This document shows positions 46,061 to 58,000 of a stretch of DNA of 64,000 nucleotides, piece after piece (within the stretch, counting starts at the first letter, position 1; every line of letters begins with the position of its first letter). Under the pieces are notes generated by a model that worked only from the letters and a program-made list of their open reading frames with translations, made no database searches and was not told where the DNA came from. The stretch is from assembly GCF_004210375.1 (NCBI RefSeq), contig NC_134829.1:25932034-25996033 (forward strand), in the 5' to 3' direction. Position numbers and translations under genes: made by a program. The DNA comes from Tachypleus tridentatus. Its lineage: Eukaryota > Arthropoda > Merostomata > Xiphosura > Limulidae.

Positions 46061-47211
46061 CTTATATCACAGTATAATGTTACGAGAAAACCAAGAAATA
46101 TGATCTTCAAGTGATATTATCAACAGGGATTTATCAAAAATTATTCTCGAGCACCAATATTACAAAATTTTACGAGGAAGTTATGAAAACAGTCACTGCC
46201 AGTAACAGACTGTTATGGTTATAAGAAAGAATATGTATAATTTATAAGATTCTTGCTAAACAATATTATTACATATTCACACCGACATACTGAATAACCA
46301 TTTGTGTCATATAATAACGTGATACAATTCTGCTTGAAAGCTAAAAATAACCCAATCACTAAAAAGCTAGTAGAACCGATTTTTAATGGCTCCAGCTCCA
46401 GTTTTTACATTAAATGATAACACAATAGATCCGGTGCTTAACTCTAACTTAATTAGCACGAGCGAATGAGAAGGTATGGTATTGATAGTTTTACATTTAT
46501 TTCATGTTTATGAAAACTTGGATCAACTGAAAGCGATGGCATGTTTTTATTATAAGTACAATAATGAAACGAGTAGTGAAGGACACTTCACTGTGTTTTT
46601 ACTATTGGGGATTTTAATATATCAAACACGAGGAAAACGAAGCAACAATAATTTTTTGTTCATACTTCAGTTCCAACATCGTGAGTGAATACAAATAAAA
46701 CACACATTTCAATCTATTCTTCGTTACAACAGGTTTGGAATTACAATAGCGATACATCAAACATTTTTTCCCACGAGTGCAATAAAAATACCAAAAAATT
46801 GTCAACCGTATTCATCGTATAGAGAAAGTTGAGTGAAGAATAAATATAATGTGATGATTGTCTTCAACAATACACAAAGTACTCGTGAAGTACGAAAGAT
46901 TCAATTTCTAAACCGTATGACAATTTTAGACAAAATACAAGGTATGTGGGGAGGAGACGTCAGAAGTGATGTACACAAAGTCAGAGATGAATAAACGAGA
47001 AGAGAAAATAGCAACAGATGAAAGAAAAAAGGTGATGCAGTAGTTGGAGCCATATGAAGACACAGACATCTAATGTTTAATGGCCAGTGGCCAAAACTGG
47101 ATGAACGAGTTTGTTCACAGTAGAATGTGAAGCATTCAGTTTAACTGACTTGTCATAGTGAGGATCATAAGATCATGGACCTCATCACAAGGATGAAGAC
47201 TGGTTTTCTTG
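46061..47211. other. Unit B spacer, nothing recognised beyond homology to unit A
   Basis: Homologous in places to 22100-22350 and 23990-24130 of unit A. No gene or element ends are seen. Confidence 0.5.
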
Positions 47212-47460
47212 TGGCCCGGAATGGTCAAGCGGTTAGAGCGTTCAACTCGCAATATGATGGTCGCGGTTTCGAATTCCCGTCACACTAAACATGTACATCC
47301 TTTCAACTGTGGGGTCGTTATAATGTGATAGTCAATCCCACTATTCGTTGGTAAAAGAGTATGCCAAGAGTTGGCGATGTGAGGTAATAATTAGTTGCTT
47401 TCCCTCTTGTCTTACACTGCTAAAATAGTGACGGCTAGCGAAATAAAAAAAAAACAACTA
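47212..47460 (+). mobile_element. Main-family SINE
   Basis: Diverged full-length copy with head GGCCCGGAATGGTCAAGCGG, GGTTAGAGCGTTCAACTCG, and body, with the tail replaced by an A-rich stretch after GACGGCTAGCG. The head differs from most copies here (GCGGTTAGAGCGTTC rather than GCGCGTTAAGGCG), suggesting another subfamily. Confidence 0.85.
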
Positions 47461-48267
47461 CAATAACAAGTTTTCTCAAAAGAAAAAGTCAAATTGTTAA
47501 GAGTCTCATCTGATAAAGATCAGTATTCAGGTCACAGAGGAATAAGATTCAATGACAAAGTTCACCATGTAGTTGGTAAGACATAGTATAGAACAGATCT
47601 ACAAATGATGTCGTAAATGAAATAGCAAGTAGACAAAGAAACAAAAAGATTGAAAGAAGGTCACGTGATCAGTTGAGATACTATAAATGTAGACTTACAG
47701 TATGTTGAAAAAGACAGACGATGCTTAATTGTCTGAATTTAGACTCTAAGGGTTATTTATGAACTTCTCAATTCAGTGGTTAAACGTCACAGAATGGTTA
47801 AGCCTATATTACAGCTGTCACATGTAAAGGTCTTGTTTTCACAATATTGAATAATCTACAAAGTATCTGAATACAGTTTCTGTACTGTTTAATGGTCTTA
47901 GCTTTTTACTCAGTTGATCGCTTTGTGATAGATTTAGTGTTTAGCTGTTCCACGTATTAATTTTATTTTTAGGTTAACTTTTGGTCAACACTTTTTGTAA
48001 AACCTGGTTCACAATCACTGGCATAAAATTCTTATTTATGTTTTAGCTAACGTAATGGTGTTAGTTACATATTTCGACTGTTTGATACATGATGGTTGTA
48101 AATAAACTTTCACTTCATACAATCACGTTATTTTGGAAAGTTATATATAAATATTGTTACTTACCCTCAATCCACACAAGTGTATTAGATCTGCTCTGCA
48201 AAAAATATACGTAAAATTAAAAAAAACAAAAACAACGACACCTATACTCTCGAGATAATAATAAAGG

Positions 48268-48513
48268 ACCCGTCAGTCAGAGCACTTGGTTTGCAATTTA
48301 AGGATCGAGGATTCGAATTCCTGTCCCACCAAAAATGTTTGGTCTTTCAGCAATGGAAATGTCATAATGTAACGATCAGTCTCACTATAAAATTGTAACC
48401 CAAGAGTTGGCGGTAAGTGGTAATGACGAACAGTCTTCCTTACAGTTTTTCACTGCTGGATTTGGGACGGCTAGAGAAGATAGCCCTCGTGTAGCTTTGT
48501 GCGAAATTCAAAA
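48268..48513 (+). mobile_element. Old main-family SINE
   Basis: Diverged copy: GATTCGAATTCCTGTCCC in the B-box region, AAGAGTTGGCGGTAAGTGG, then the tail GCTTTGTGCGAAATTCAAAA. Confidence 0.8.
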
Positions 48514-49365
48514 CTGATCAAAAAGAAAAAAAAACTATATGTAAAAGCCAACGTTTCACCACTGCAACTTCTTGGGGGCTATATTATTAAGACTGTTATA
48601 TGTGACACTTGCAACATAGACGACTTAGATTGTGTCAATTGAATGTTACTTACCTTTTGATTTATACAATTTGATTACGTCTGACGTGTAAGTGTTGTAT
48701 GTAAAGGTTGTTATCGTAACTGGAACAGGCTGGTCCAAATTTAAAACACACGGAAAAAATCTTATTTGTTTATTATATTTTTCTTGTATCTTTATATATT
48801 CTGAAGATATCTAAACATTCCTTGCTTCTCGGCATAGTGTATTACAAAATAATTTTTGGACACCAAATCCTAGACTTACGTTTGATCAAAGTTACCAAGT
48901 TCGTTGTTATTTGTTTTTATGACAATGGAAGTGACACATGGTTAATGTTCTACAAATGTTTAGCACACTATGACATTATCATTGTTAAATCACAAGTAAC
49001 AAAGAAGGGAGGTTTTACTGTCTTAAGGGTTTTGAAGTGACATCATAGATAAATCTTTAGTAGATACACACTTGACTTGGAACTTACCTGTTATAAGTTA
49101 CAATGTCCGACGTAATTACTTTTTGGTTTTAGTTAGTTTCGTTAGGTTAAAGGCCAGCTATATTGGCACTACATAAAACACCTGGTGGCAAGAGTACAAA
49201 GACGGTGTCATCAAATATCGTGAGCGCGGTTGGCCTATATCAATGATAAAAGTATCCCTATGTAATACTCACATAGTGCATAACGTTTTATCTCAAGTTT
49301 AGTAACATATTTTATAGTTTTTCTTTGACACAATACATCTTGACGTCTTCTTAGGCTGAGTTAAG

Positions 49366-49440
49366 TATAAATAAGACATGCGATGAAAAACTTTAACCAG
49401 TTTGCACAGAGCAGAAGCAGCTTATAATAGTTCTGATTTT
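49366..49440 (+). promoter_or_regulatory. Predicted core promoter copy B1
   Basis: TATAAATA at 49366-49373 and CCAGTTT with its A at 49399, the same 33-bp spacing as in unit A. The GTAAGT donor that ends the proposed first exon in unit A is missing here: ten bases (AAATTACGTA in unit A) are absent after CTGCAGCTTG. A weaker donor-like GTAAAC lies at 49536. Confidence 0.4.
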
Positions 49441-49576
49441 AACTCTGCAGCTTGAGTTGATATTTAGTGAATCTATTGGTATAATATTAGATAGAGTTGT
49501 CCCAAAGTTTTTTTTAACTCTACGGCTTGAGATACGTAAACAGATATTTTATCTTAATGTATATTCTTGTATAATA

Positions 49577-50811
49577 TCAGGTTGTTCGAAAAATTATGGC
49601 GGATTTTAAATTATAGCTTTAATAGGAAATAAAAAAATTAAAAGGAACCTAGTGAATCTACACATAGTTGTCAACGAGAAACAATATTATTTATGCCATG
49701 ACGATAAAACTCTGAAGTCCTAGACCTAAAAAATTCTTTAAAGCCATTCTCTGTTGCTACTTTGCTATTGAATCTTTTGTTCTGAAAAAAGCGTCGAGAT
49801 GCTTGAAAAAGTGGTAGTCGGCAGGCGACAGGTCTGGAGAGCAAGGAGGACAAAAGAACGTTTCATGGCCCATTTCACTGAGCTTTTGGAGCGTCATTTG
49901 AGCAACATGTGGCCGAACATTATTATTAAGCGATATTGGTCTTCTCTGGTTTACTAACGCTGGCATTTTTTCACGACACTTTCTATGGATTTCTTTCAGT
50001 TCTCAACAGTAAACCTCCGCTGTGATGTTGTGGCCCTGGTTGGCCTGTAATTGATAATACCGGCCGCAAACCACAACAGTTACCTTAATCTTCTGTTGAT
50101 GCAACTTTGACTTTGGGAAGTGTTTTGGAGCCTCGTCACGTCTGAGCCTTTGCGCAGATCGCTTTCTGTTGTTGTAAAGGTTCTACTTTTCGTCGCAGGT
50201 GTCAATTCGATCAAGAAATAGGTCATTTCTGTTGCGCAAAATCAGTATAGAGCGCAGTTAAAAACAGTGATTTTTCTGATTCTCACTGAGTTAGTGCGGA
50301 ATCCATTTGTCGAAGTTTTTCACTTTTCCAATTGGCTAAAGATGATCCGAAATTGTGGAAATGCCAATAGCCAATTATTGTGCCATTTCTCGAACTGTTT
50401 AACGCGAATTTCTTTTCACTTACGCTCTTAGTTCATCGTTTGCAACATTATAAGAGCGTCCTCTGCTCTCCTTATCTTCAAAACTCCCATCTCCATTACG
50501 AAACTTTTGAAACCAACGTGTGTGTAGGTTCGGAGGTGGTTCCTTTGCCCCCATGCTTGGTTAATATTAAGAGCTGTTTGTAATGTATTGTGACTAAGAG
50601 CAAACTCATGCCAAAAATGATGAGCAACTTTTTTTTCATTAATTGCAAGGGGATGAAATATTGGAAATAAAGTTTTAGAAAATAATAAAAGCGAATAGAA
50701 GAAAGTTTTAGTTTTCCTGTGGTATATATGAAGTAATAAAAACAGGTTTCTTATCTCTATAAATCACTAAAATGTCAATATAAAAGTCTGCCATTATTTT
50801 TCGAACAATAA
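49577..50811 (-). mobile_element. Mariner-like DNA transposon, about full length, decayed
   Basis: The ends share TTGTTCGAAAAAT-ATGGC and lie between TA dinucleotides at 49575-49576 and 50812-50813. On the minus strand, transposase remnants include NNVRPHVAQMTLQKLSEMG (normally DNARPH, so the second catalytic Asp is Asn), then CSPDLSPADYHFFKHLDAFF carrying the third Asp of the DD34D triad, then SRTSEFYRHGINNIVSR. Upstream parts are in several frames with stops. Unit A shows the empty site near 26200-26215, so this insertion is younger than the duplication. Confidence 0.9.
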
Positions 50812-51355
50812 TAGCCAGTTTTATCTCATTAATTGGGCAAATATACAAATAAAAATTCAAGAGTATTCTGAGTTTGGTGTAAACATTGTATTAATATTTT
50901 TTGTTTAATCAACACGCTAACTTTCCAGTGTGTGATTAAGTCAGGTCGGGTTGATCATATTAAGTCAATACATCGAAGGTTCTTCGAGTCATAATATTAT
51001 TTAAACACTTTACATTCACGTCGTTTTCTTAGCTCTGCTGTCCGAACAAAGTGAAAATTACAACAGGTTAAGATTTTTCGATCTAGTTTCACAAAATGGA
51101 GAGTTTAGGGACATCAACTTCTAGACTCACGGTTCTTCAAGGTTGTTATGTGACTTGTTTACTCATATGATAAAAGTTCTACGAATCCGAAGCATATTTT
51201 TGACATTTTTCTACTTCTATTCTCTAGCCTAACTTTGCGTGATATCACAATTAACAAACAAAAAAGTGGGGGTTTGCACTCAAAGTCGTGTACCGAAGTT
51301 TTCGAAGTGTCATAAAATCATATCCAAATCTTTAGAAGGCGTAAACTTGGCTTGC

Positions 51356-51495
51356 TTGTTTGTTTTTGAATTTCGCGCAAAGCTACTCTAGGGCTATCTG
51401 CGCTAGCCTCCATAATTTAGCAGTGTAAGACTAGAAGGAAGGCAGCTAGTCATCACCACCCACCGCCAACTCTTGGGCTACTCTTTTACCAATGA
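51356..51495 (-). mobile_element. Truncated main-family SINE (tail half)
   Basis: Tail and body as far as CTTTTACCAATGAATGA; the head is absent. The word AAACTTGGCTTG precedes it at about 51345 and also follows the complete SINE at about 52174. Confidence 0.85.
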
Positions 51496-51891
51496 ATGAA
51501 TTTCATTTGAAGTATACTTGTTAAATCAGTGTAGGGTTTTCACGTACAGAAAACGTGATTACCACAAAAACTGTTTTAACCTGTACATTTTACTTATAAC
51601 ATTATCACATGGATTGGCTACAGCTTTAAATTTCCTCAGAGGAATTTCAATCATCACATTTAACAAGTATTCCATTTGAACTTGAATATATATTACTTCA
51701 TTTAGTAAAATGGAAATACCTGTGTGCATCGAGAACTTCAGGAAAATGAAAAGTATCTGTAACTTTTAAAAATTCTCAGCAAAATCAAATCCTTTCTATT
51801 CAACAAAACGTTCTACTAACAATACTTAAAAAAGAAGTTACTGGAAGGGATTCATATTTTCATATCCATTAAAAAAATACACGCGTTATAT
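51496..51891. other. Sequence between two SINE copies
   Basis: About 395 bp of unique AT-rich DNA lying between a truncated and a complete SINE of the same orientation. No gene. It has no visible counterpart in unit A or block B1. Confidence 0.5.
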
Positions 51892-52173
51892 TTGTTTTTG
51901 TTTTGTTTTTTGAATTTTGTGCAAAGCTACTCGAGGGGTATCTGCTCTAACCTTCCCTAATTTAGCAGTGTAAGACTAGAGGGAAGGCAGCTAGTCATCA
52001 TCAACCACCGCTAACTCTCGGGCTACTCTTTTACCAATGAATAGTGGGATTGACCGTCACATTATAACGCTCCCACGACCGGTAAGGCGAGCATGTTTGA
52101 AGCAACGGGAATGCGAACCCGCGACCCTCAAATTACGAGTCGAACGCCTTAACCCACTTAGCCATGCCGGGCC
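51892..52173 (-). mobile_element. Main-family SINE, full length
   Basis: Minus-strand copy from the T-rich tail to the head CCATGCCGGGCC. The right flank is AAACTTGGCTTG, which also occurs left of the truncated SINE at 51356. Confidence 0.9.
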
Positions 52174-52529
52174 AAACTTGGCTTGAAATTTACCAGTTAT
52201 AGGTTAAAATGTTTAATGTTATTTAGCTTTTCGTCTCAACTGGAGGTTTGTTTGGTTAAAGGTCAGTAACATTAGAAGTACGTGAAATATTTGGTGGCAA
52301 GTGCCAAATGGTGGCTCCACCAAATGAGATGAACCCGGTTGACCCAGGTCAAGGAGGAAAACGTTTCTAACGTAATGCTTGGATAACAGTAGTGTTGCTT
52401 CTTCGAGTTTGGTAGCACAATACATTACTGACACAATACGTCTTGACGTCATATTAAGCTGAGTTCCGCTATGAACAACACGTGATAGGGAACGTTAATC
52501 AGTTTCCTCAGAACATGAGTTTTAATCCT

Positions 52530-52910
52530 AGTCACATGATTGAGAAACGTAAGTAGATATTTGTTGTACCTACTGGTATAAGATTAGTTAATGCTATCCC
52601 AGACATTGGCTTCAACTCCGCAAAATGTGATACGTAAGTAGATATTTGATTATTTGTTTAACTATATTTTCAGTTAACGTTATCCCAGACCTTTTATTTT
52701 AACCCTATGACTTGTGATACGTAAGTAAATATCTGTTGTATCTATTGATATAAGTTTAGTTAGCCTTATCTCAGAGATGGGCCCGGCATAGCCAGAGCGC
52801 AGATAGCCCTCGAGTAGCTTTGCGCGAAATTAAAAAAACAAACAAATAAAACAAACATCTTAGAGATGTAGTTTGAACCACACAGCTTGAGCTATGTTAG
52901 TAAATATTTA
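52530..52910 (+). repeat. About 86-bp tandem repeats each with a splice-donor consensus
   Basis: Four or so units. Three carry ACGTAAGTAGATATTTG-like cores at 52549, 52634 and 52721 (spacing 85 and 87 bp). A fourth is worn (CTATGTTAGTAAATATTT near 52890). Related pairs occur in unit A at 26080 and in B1 at 49440-49560. Confidence 0.75.
52779..52857 (+). mobile_element. Internally deleted main-family SINE
   Basis: The head GGGCCCGGCATAGCCA is joined directly to GCGCAGATAGCCCTCGAG and the tail GCGCGAAATTAAAAAAAC. Flanks ATCTCAGAGATG and ATCTTAGAGATG look like a 12-bp target duplication, so the copy was shortened before or after a normal insertion. Confidence 0.85.
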
Positions 52911-53154
52911 ATGTTTCTATGGTCCATTGTCTGTTGTATCCACTTAAAGACTATTCTAATGTCAAACAGTTGTGAGGAAGCCGCAAAGTTGAAACGTGTT
53001 TAATCTTTTTAAACATATGTATCTGGAGTGTGAAGGTCGTTGTTTCTAAACTTTTTCACCAAAATATAGTCGAAAAGGTATGGAACTGAAAATAGCAGAT
53101 CATTCCTGGTTGTGTATCAACAGTGTATTAATATATCATGTTTAATTAATACGG

Positions 53155-53437
53155 GTGAGGCCTGGCATGGCCTAGCGCGTTAAGGCGTGCACTTCGTAAT
53201 CTGAGGGTCGCGGGTTCGCGCCCGAGTCGTGCCAAAACATGCTCGCCCTCCCAGCCGTGGGGGCGTTATAATGTGACAGTCAATCCCACTTTTCGTTGGT
53301 AAAAGAGTAGCCCAAGAGTTGGCGATGGGTGGTGATGACTAGCTGCCTTCCCTTTAGTCTTACACTGCTAAATTAGGGACGGCTAGCACAGATAGCCCTC
53401 GAGTAGCTTTGTGCGAAATTCCAAAACAAACAAACAA
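53155..53437 (+). mobile_element. Main-family SINE, full length
   Basis: Complete copy with head GGCCTGGCATGGCCTAGCGC. The 11-bp target duplication AATTAATACGG is at 53144-53154 and 53438-53448. It looks young. Confidence 0.95.
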
Positions 53438-53514
53438 AATTAATACGGCAGTGTTTGGCACTGGTTGATCCACGTGCACGCTGAAATGAGAGCACCTTAA
53501 CCTAGGTAAGTCTG

Positions 53515-53626
53515 TGTTTGTGTTTTCTTATAACAAAGCCATATCGGGCTATCTACTGAGCCCACCGACGGGAATCGCACTCCTGATTTTAGCGTTGTAA
53601 ATTCGAAGACATACCGCTGAACTAGC
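53515..53626 (-). mobile_element. tRNA-like SINE, family 3
   Basis: Minus-strand copy: TTCTTATAACAAAGCCATAT, then GGGAATCGCACTCCTGATTT and CATACCGCTGAACTAGCC at the head. It is similar to the copy at 32570-32695. Confidence 0.75.
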
Positions 53627-53815
53627 CTAGGTAAGTCAAAACGTTTTCTGACACATATGTTATCAATACAGCTTATCTATCCATATACAAAACATTAACA
53701 ACAACTAAAATAGGTTTATATCTCAGCTGAGATTTTTGCTTGTGAGTAGAATGTGACGTCTGTTATTAAAAGGGATATGACTGTCACCAGAACAGTTTGT
53801 CTATCATAACTACAG

Positions 53816-54065
53816 AAGTTTGTTTGGTTTAGAAACTTTACGCGGGACTTCTTGCGCATAGCCGTTCTTAATTGTGAACTACTGGTAAGGCAGCTAGTCA
53901 ACAACATCCACCGCCAACTCTTGTCTGACTAAGTAGAGAGATGTAAAACTTACTCACTGTTCTAGCACTACAAGGCTCTAAAATACAGAGTGCATTTTAA
54001 CGTGAACGGTTTACAAATCTCAAACCATCGGATTCAGAGTCAGAGTATGCTAACCATTAGTCTGA
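53816..54065 (-). mobile_element. Ancient SINE, counterpart of 26571-26815
   Basis: GAAACTTTACGCGGGACTTC, GTAAGGCAGCTAGTCAAC and CACCGCCAACTCTTG, then a worn head (ACCATCGGATTCAGAG). Preceded in both units by CAGAAGTTTGTTTGGTTTAG, which proves common descent of the flank. Confidence 0.75.
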
Positions 54066-55078
54066 TATGATCCCTCAAACCTTTTATTATTACTATTATT
54101 TACTTTATACAAATAGTTTTCTTTATACTTGTATTCTACAAATATATATATATACCAAATTTTCGTCTTATGTCAATGTAACAAACTTTCTGATAAAAAG
54201 TAAAGATTTTGACTCCTCGTGTGGACTCGTGGTTTTTAAAGCAATCGTTCATCCCTGAAAGAGATCGAACTTCCAATGTGGAACCTATTGTTCATAGTCT
54301 TCCACGCTGTGTTAACTGATTCCACACCAATATCATGTTTTCCCATCTCTACGTTTTAACTCGTGTTACGTTTTCTTTACAAATATCGGTTTTGCACATT
54401 ACGAACTATTTGAATTAATACTGTTGTTAAACATAACAGACTGATATAGTAAATTTAATTACATACTTAAACTTATGATGTGCATATGAATATGTAAATC
54501 AAATGGCATAAGAGAAAATTAAACTAATCATGTAACATGTAACAGATATCATTTTTGTAACAACCATTGCAGGAATAAAATTAGTTTATTTTTATTATTT
54601 CAATTGGTCCTATCCCGATGATTATATATTTATTTATTGTTTTGTTTCTGTATTGTATTCTATATAGTAACGTAACGAATAATGTATTCGATCGGTTAAT
54701 TTGGTTATTGTTAATCGCTGAACTACATAATAGGCTATCTGTGCTGTGCCCAACATGAGTATCGAAATCAGATTTATAGCTAATCTATTCGAAAGACTAG
54801 AGAAAATTCTACAATAAATATATGAATAAAACAGATATCAGTTATTGTGTTAATAAGTTTAATTAACAACACAGTTATCATAAACAAATGTGAATGTTGA
54901 TATTTTGTGTTTTGAGGTATTTTAATGTGTCCTATAAACTTAAATATTATGAGGGAAAATATTTTATAAACGTTCCTAAACAACCTTAATTGGACCTACC
55001 CTAATTAAAAGAATGTACCTATACGTTTCTAAACCAATTAACATTTATAAAATTCATTAGCAATTCTTTTATTCGTAG
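54066..55078. other. Upstream region of gene B coding exon 1
   Basis: Homologous to 27150-27858 in unit A (TGAATTAATACT, TTTAATGTGTCCTATAA, TTAGCAATTCTTTTATTCGTAG). A worn family-2 SINE piece lies at about 54710-54785. No gene; it ends at the acceptor before the ATG exon. Confidence 0.6.
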
Positions 55079-55097
55079 GTATTGACTAAATCACAAA

Positions 55098-58000
55098 ATG
55101 GGAACGTGGATCATCCTGGGTAAGTTAAATCACTACTATCGTTCTTTACACTGATTTACTTTTTAGTCATAAGATGTAGTTTATCTTCTGGATGCTTTTA
55201 TTTAACACGGTTTAGTTTGTGTATATTTATCAACCAAACTGGAGACAAACATGGAGCAGATAACGAAAACGATATTCCTAATGAAAATACATCACCATTT
55301 TAAAAGAAAAGTTATTGTATAAATATAGTAGAAGCAATCTAAACATTCAATACAAGTAAAATCAAATTTAGTGCAAGGGACAACGGACTACAGCTTTTTC
55401 AGGGGCATAGATTTTTATGTTTCAAATAATAGTTACTAATTTCTTATTCAAAGCGAAATAACATTGGTTAAAACTTGACTTATCATTCCAGTTGTTTGTT
55501 TGTTTGTGGTTAAGCGTAAAACTACACAATGGGCTGTCTGTGGTCTGCCCAGCACGGGTATCAAAATCTGGTTTCTAGTGTTGTAACTCTGAAGATGTAC
55601 CGCTGTAGCACCGAGGGCATCACTTCATCGAAAATTATAGTTTAAAGGAAAAGAAATATATGTATTTATACATTCACCAGATACACTTGAATAAGATAGT
55701 AATAATTATACCTCATTGAGTTTGTAATAATTATATCTGAATGAAATACTAAAAATTACATCCGAATGATAAAATAATAATTGCATCTGAGTAAGATAGT
55801 AATAATTACCTGTGAACGACATAGTAATAATTACATATGAGTGAGATTGTAGTAGTTAAATAATACTTCTTAGTGATGTAGTAATACATAATGTATGTTT
55901 TACAGTAGCATGCAGTATAGCAGCTGTGACCGCCTTACCTCGGGTAAGTTTTACTGTAATGTGATTGATCGGTTTACTAAAGACCCATCTGTTATCATAA
56001 GCGCCCTGTGCTACTAAGCTGCATCAATTTACACATTAATAGATGTTTAGAAAAAGAAATATTGTCTCTTTTACATAATGTTATATATTTTAAATCAAAT
56101 TTTTTGAGGCTCAAGTATTTCAGATGTATTGGACAATACTCATAAGCTAATTTGTATGTTCTATAAGGATAATAGTGGAACAAGTCTTCTTACTGGTTTA
56201 TTTTTATCAAAATTCCTTGTTGAGCTGTTGTTATCACCACTAGCTTCTAGTCAATCTTTTAAATAACATCCATGGTAGATGTTTTTATCATTTGTATATT
56301 CCTGATATGTTCGAATTCCAATTAGTTTATTATCAACCTGTTGAAATCTCCATCATATCATTGGGGAGATATTTGACAATCTATTAAAATCACCACCAGT
56401 TTCTTAGTTAGGTGTTTGTAGCTTCACTGTCTTTGTTGATTTATGTGTGCAATTGAAATAATAATAAAACTATAACTAAATCCGGTCTAGGATTTTAATC
56501 AACTGTTAGAACACTTTCCGTTATTCTAAGTTTTTACTCTCTCTAAGTTTTTTTCATTGTTAAACTGGTTGGAATTAATCATTTTATATCACGAAAAGAA
56601 CTGACGCAAACTATAGATACTCAACAGGTTATTTACACAAATACAGAAACACATGAAGTCTACATAATTTAAGTTTATAAATAAGAAATGAACGCTTACT
56701 TTTCAACACGTCAACTTTACGAAACGTTTATGTTAATTAGTTGTTTGAATACGTTTTTATTGTAATTGTATATAATACTTATATCCAATTACTTTCCGAT
56801 TAACGAATTTGACTTTAACTATACCCCATGTTTTTAATCATATAGTAACGCAGGGGTAATCAGATTCAATGATAGTATATTATGGTTGGAAATCAATTTG
56901 GTTTGTTTTGAATTTCGCGCAAAGCTACTCGAGGGCTATTTGCGCTGGCCATTTCTAATTTAGCAGTGTAAGACTAGAGAGAAGGCAGGTAGTCATCATC
57001 ACCCACAGGCAACTCTTTTGAATACAAATAATGTGATTAATGGAATTCAAATCTCCGTTACAACAGACATGCTCGCCCTTTCAACCGTTAGGGCTTTATA
57101 ATGTTACGGTCAATCACACTATTCAGTAGTAAAAGAGTTGGCAGTGGGTGGTGATGACAAGCTGCCTTCCTTCCAGTCTTACACTGATAAATTAGAGGCA
57201 GCTAGTGTAAATAGCCCTCGTGTACCTTTGCGCCAAATTCAAAAACAAATAACAAACAAATATTCTAATTTTGAAAATTTTAATAAACTTTAAAATTTAA
57301 TTTTCTTTCAAATCTCTATTTATTTCATTGTTGATTCAGCAATAAATAAACATTACTTTCTTATTTAACAATGAAAAAGATGTCATTAACATAACTATTG
57401 TTGCTTCAAATACATACAAGTTGTTTCTGTTACTGTACAGTCTCCTTTAGTGTGGTTCTAGATTTTACAATTAAACCTAAAATATCATTTCATCTTAACA
57501 GCTCCGCACTACTTCTACGGTATTTTTAAACTTGATGTTATCTCTTAAAATATTATAGACTTTTTGATAATAATGTTCTATATTAAGAATGACAGTACTG
57601 TTACCTCTATCTGCTTTCAACAAGGGCTAAATTTCTGTTACTTCTTAATTTATACGATGTATCCAACTTTCCGCTAGCCTCTCATGGGCTTATTTCTTAA
57701 ACTTTTAGCCCCTTGTTGAATTGTTTGTAGTGACACTAGCTATTTGTTAAAGTGTTTGTAGCACTATTAGCCCCCTGTTGAAGTGTTTATAGTACAAGTA
57801 GCCCTTTGTTAAAGTATTTGTAGTATAACTAGCCCCTTGTTGAGTGTTTGTAGTATTACTAGCCCCATGTTGAAGCATTTGTAGTATAACTAGCCCCTTG
57901 TTGAAGCATTTGTGGTATAACTAGCCCCTTGTTGAAGCATTTGTGGTATAACTAGCCCCATGTTGAGCTGTTTGCATCACTAATATTTTATTCACGATCT

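Larger units (their letters stand above)
47830..51100. repeat. Segmental duplication block B1 (first promoter-region copy in unit B)
   Basis: Collinear with 24900-26500 of unit A, with very high identity between 48860 and 49560. It has gained a SINE (48268-48513) and a mariner element (49577-50811). Confidence 0.85.
51110..54600. repeat. Segmental duplication block B2 (second promoter-region copy in unit B)
   Basis: It begins again with diverged versions of the same words as A and B1 (CTTCTAGACTCACGGTTC, AAGGTTGTTATGTGACTTG). It continues collinearly to the gene, with GACACAATACGTCTTGACGTC at 52430 and the old SINE at 53816. It is more diverged from A than B1 is. The TATA box is lost (CTATGAAC in its place). 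Confidence 0.75.
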
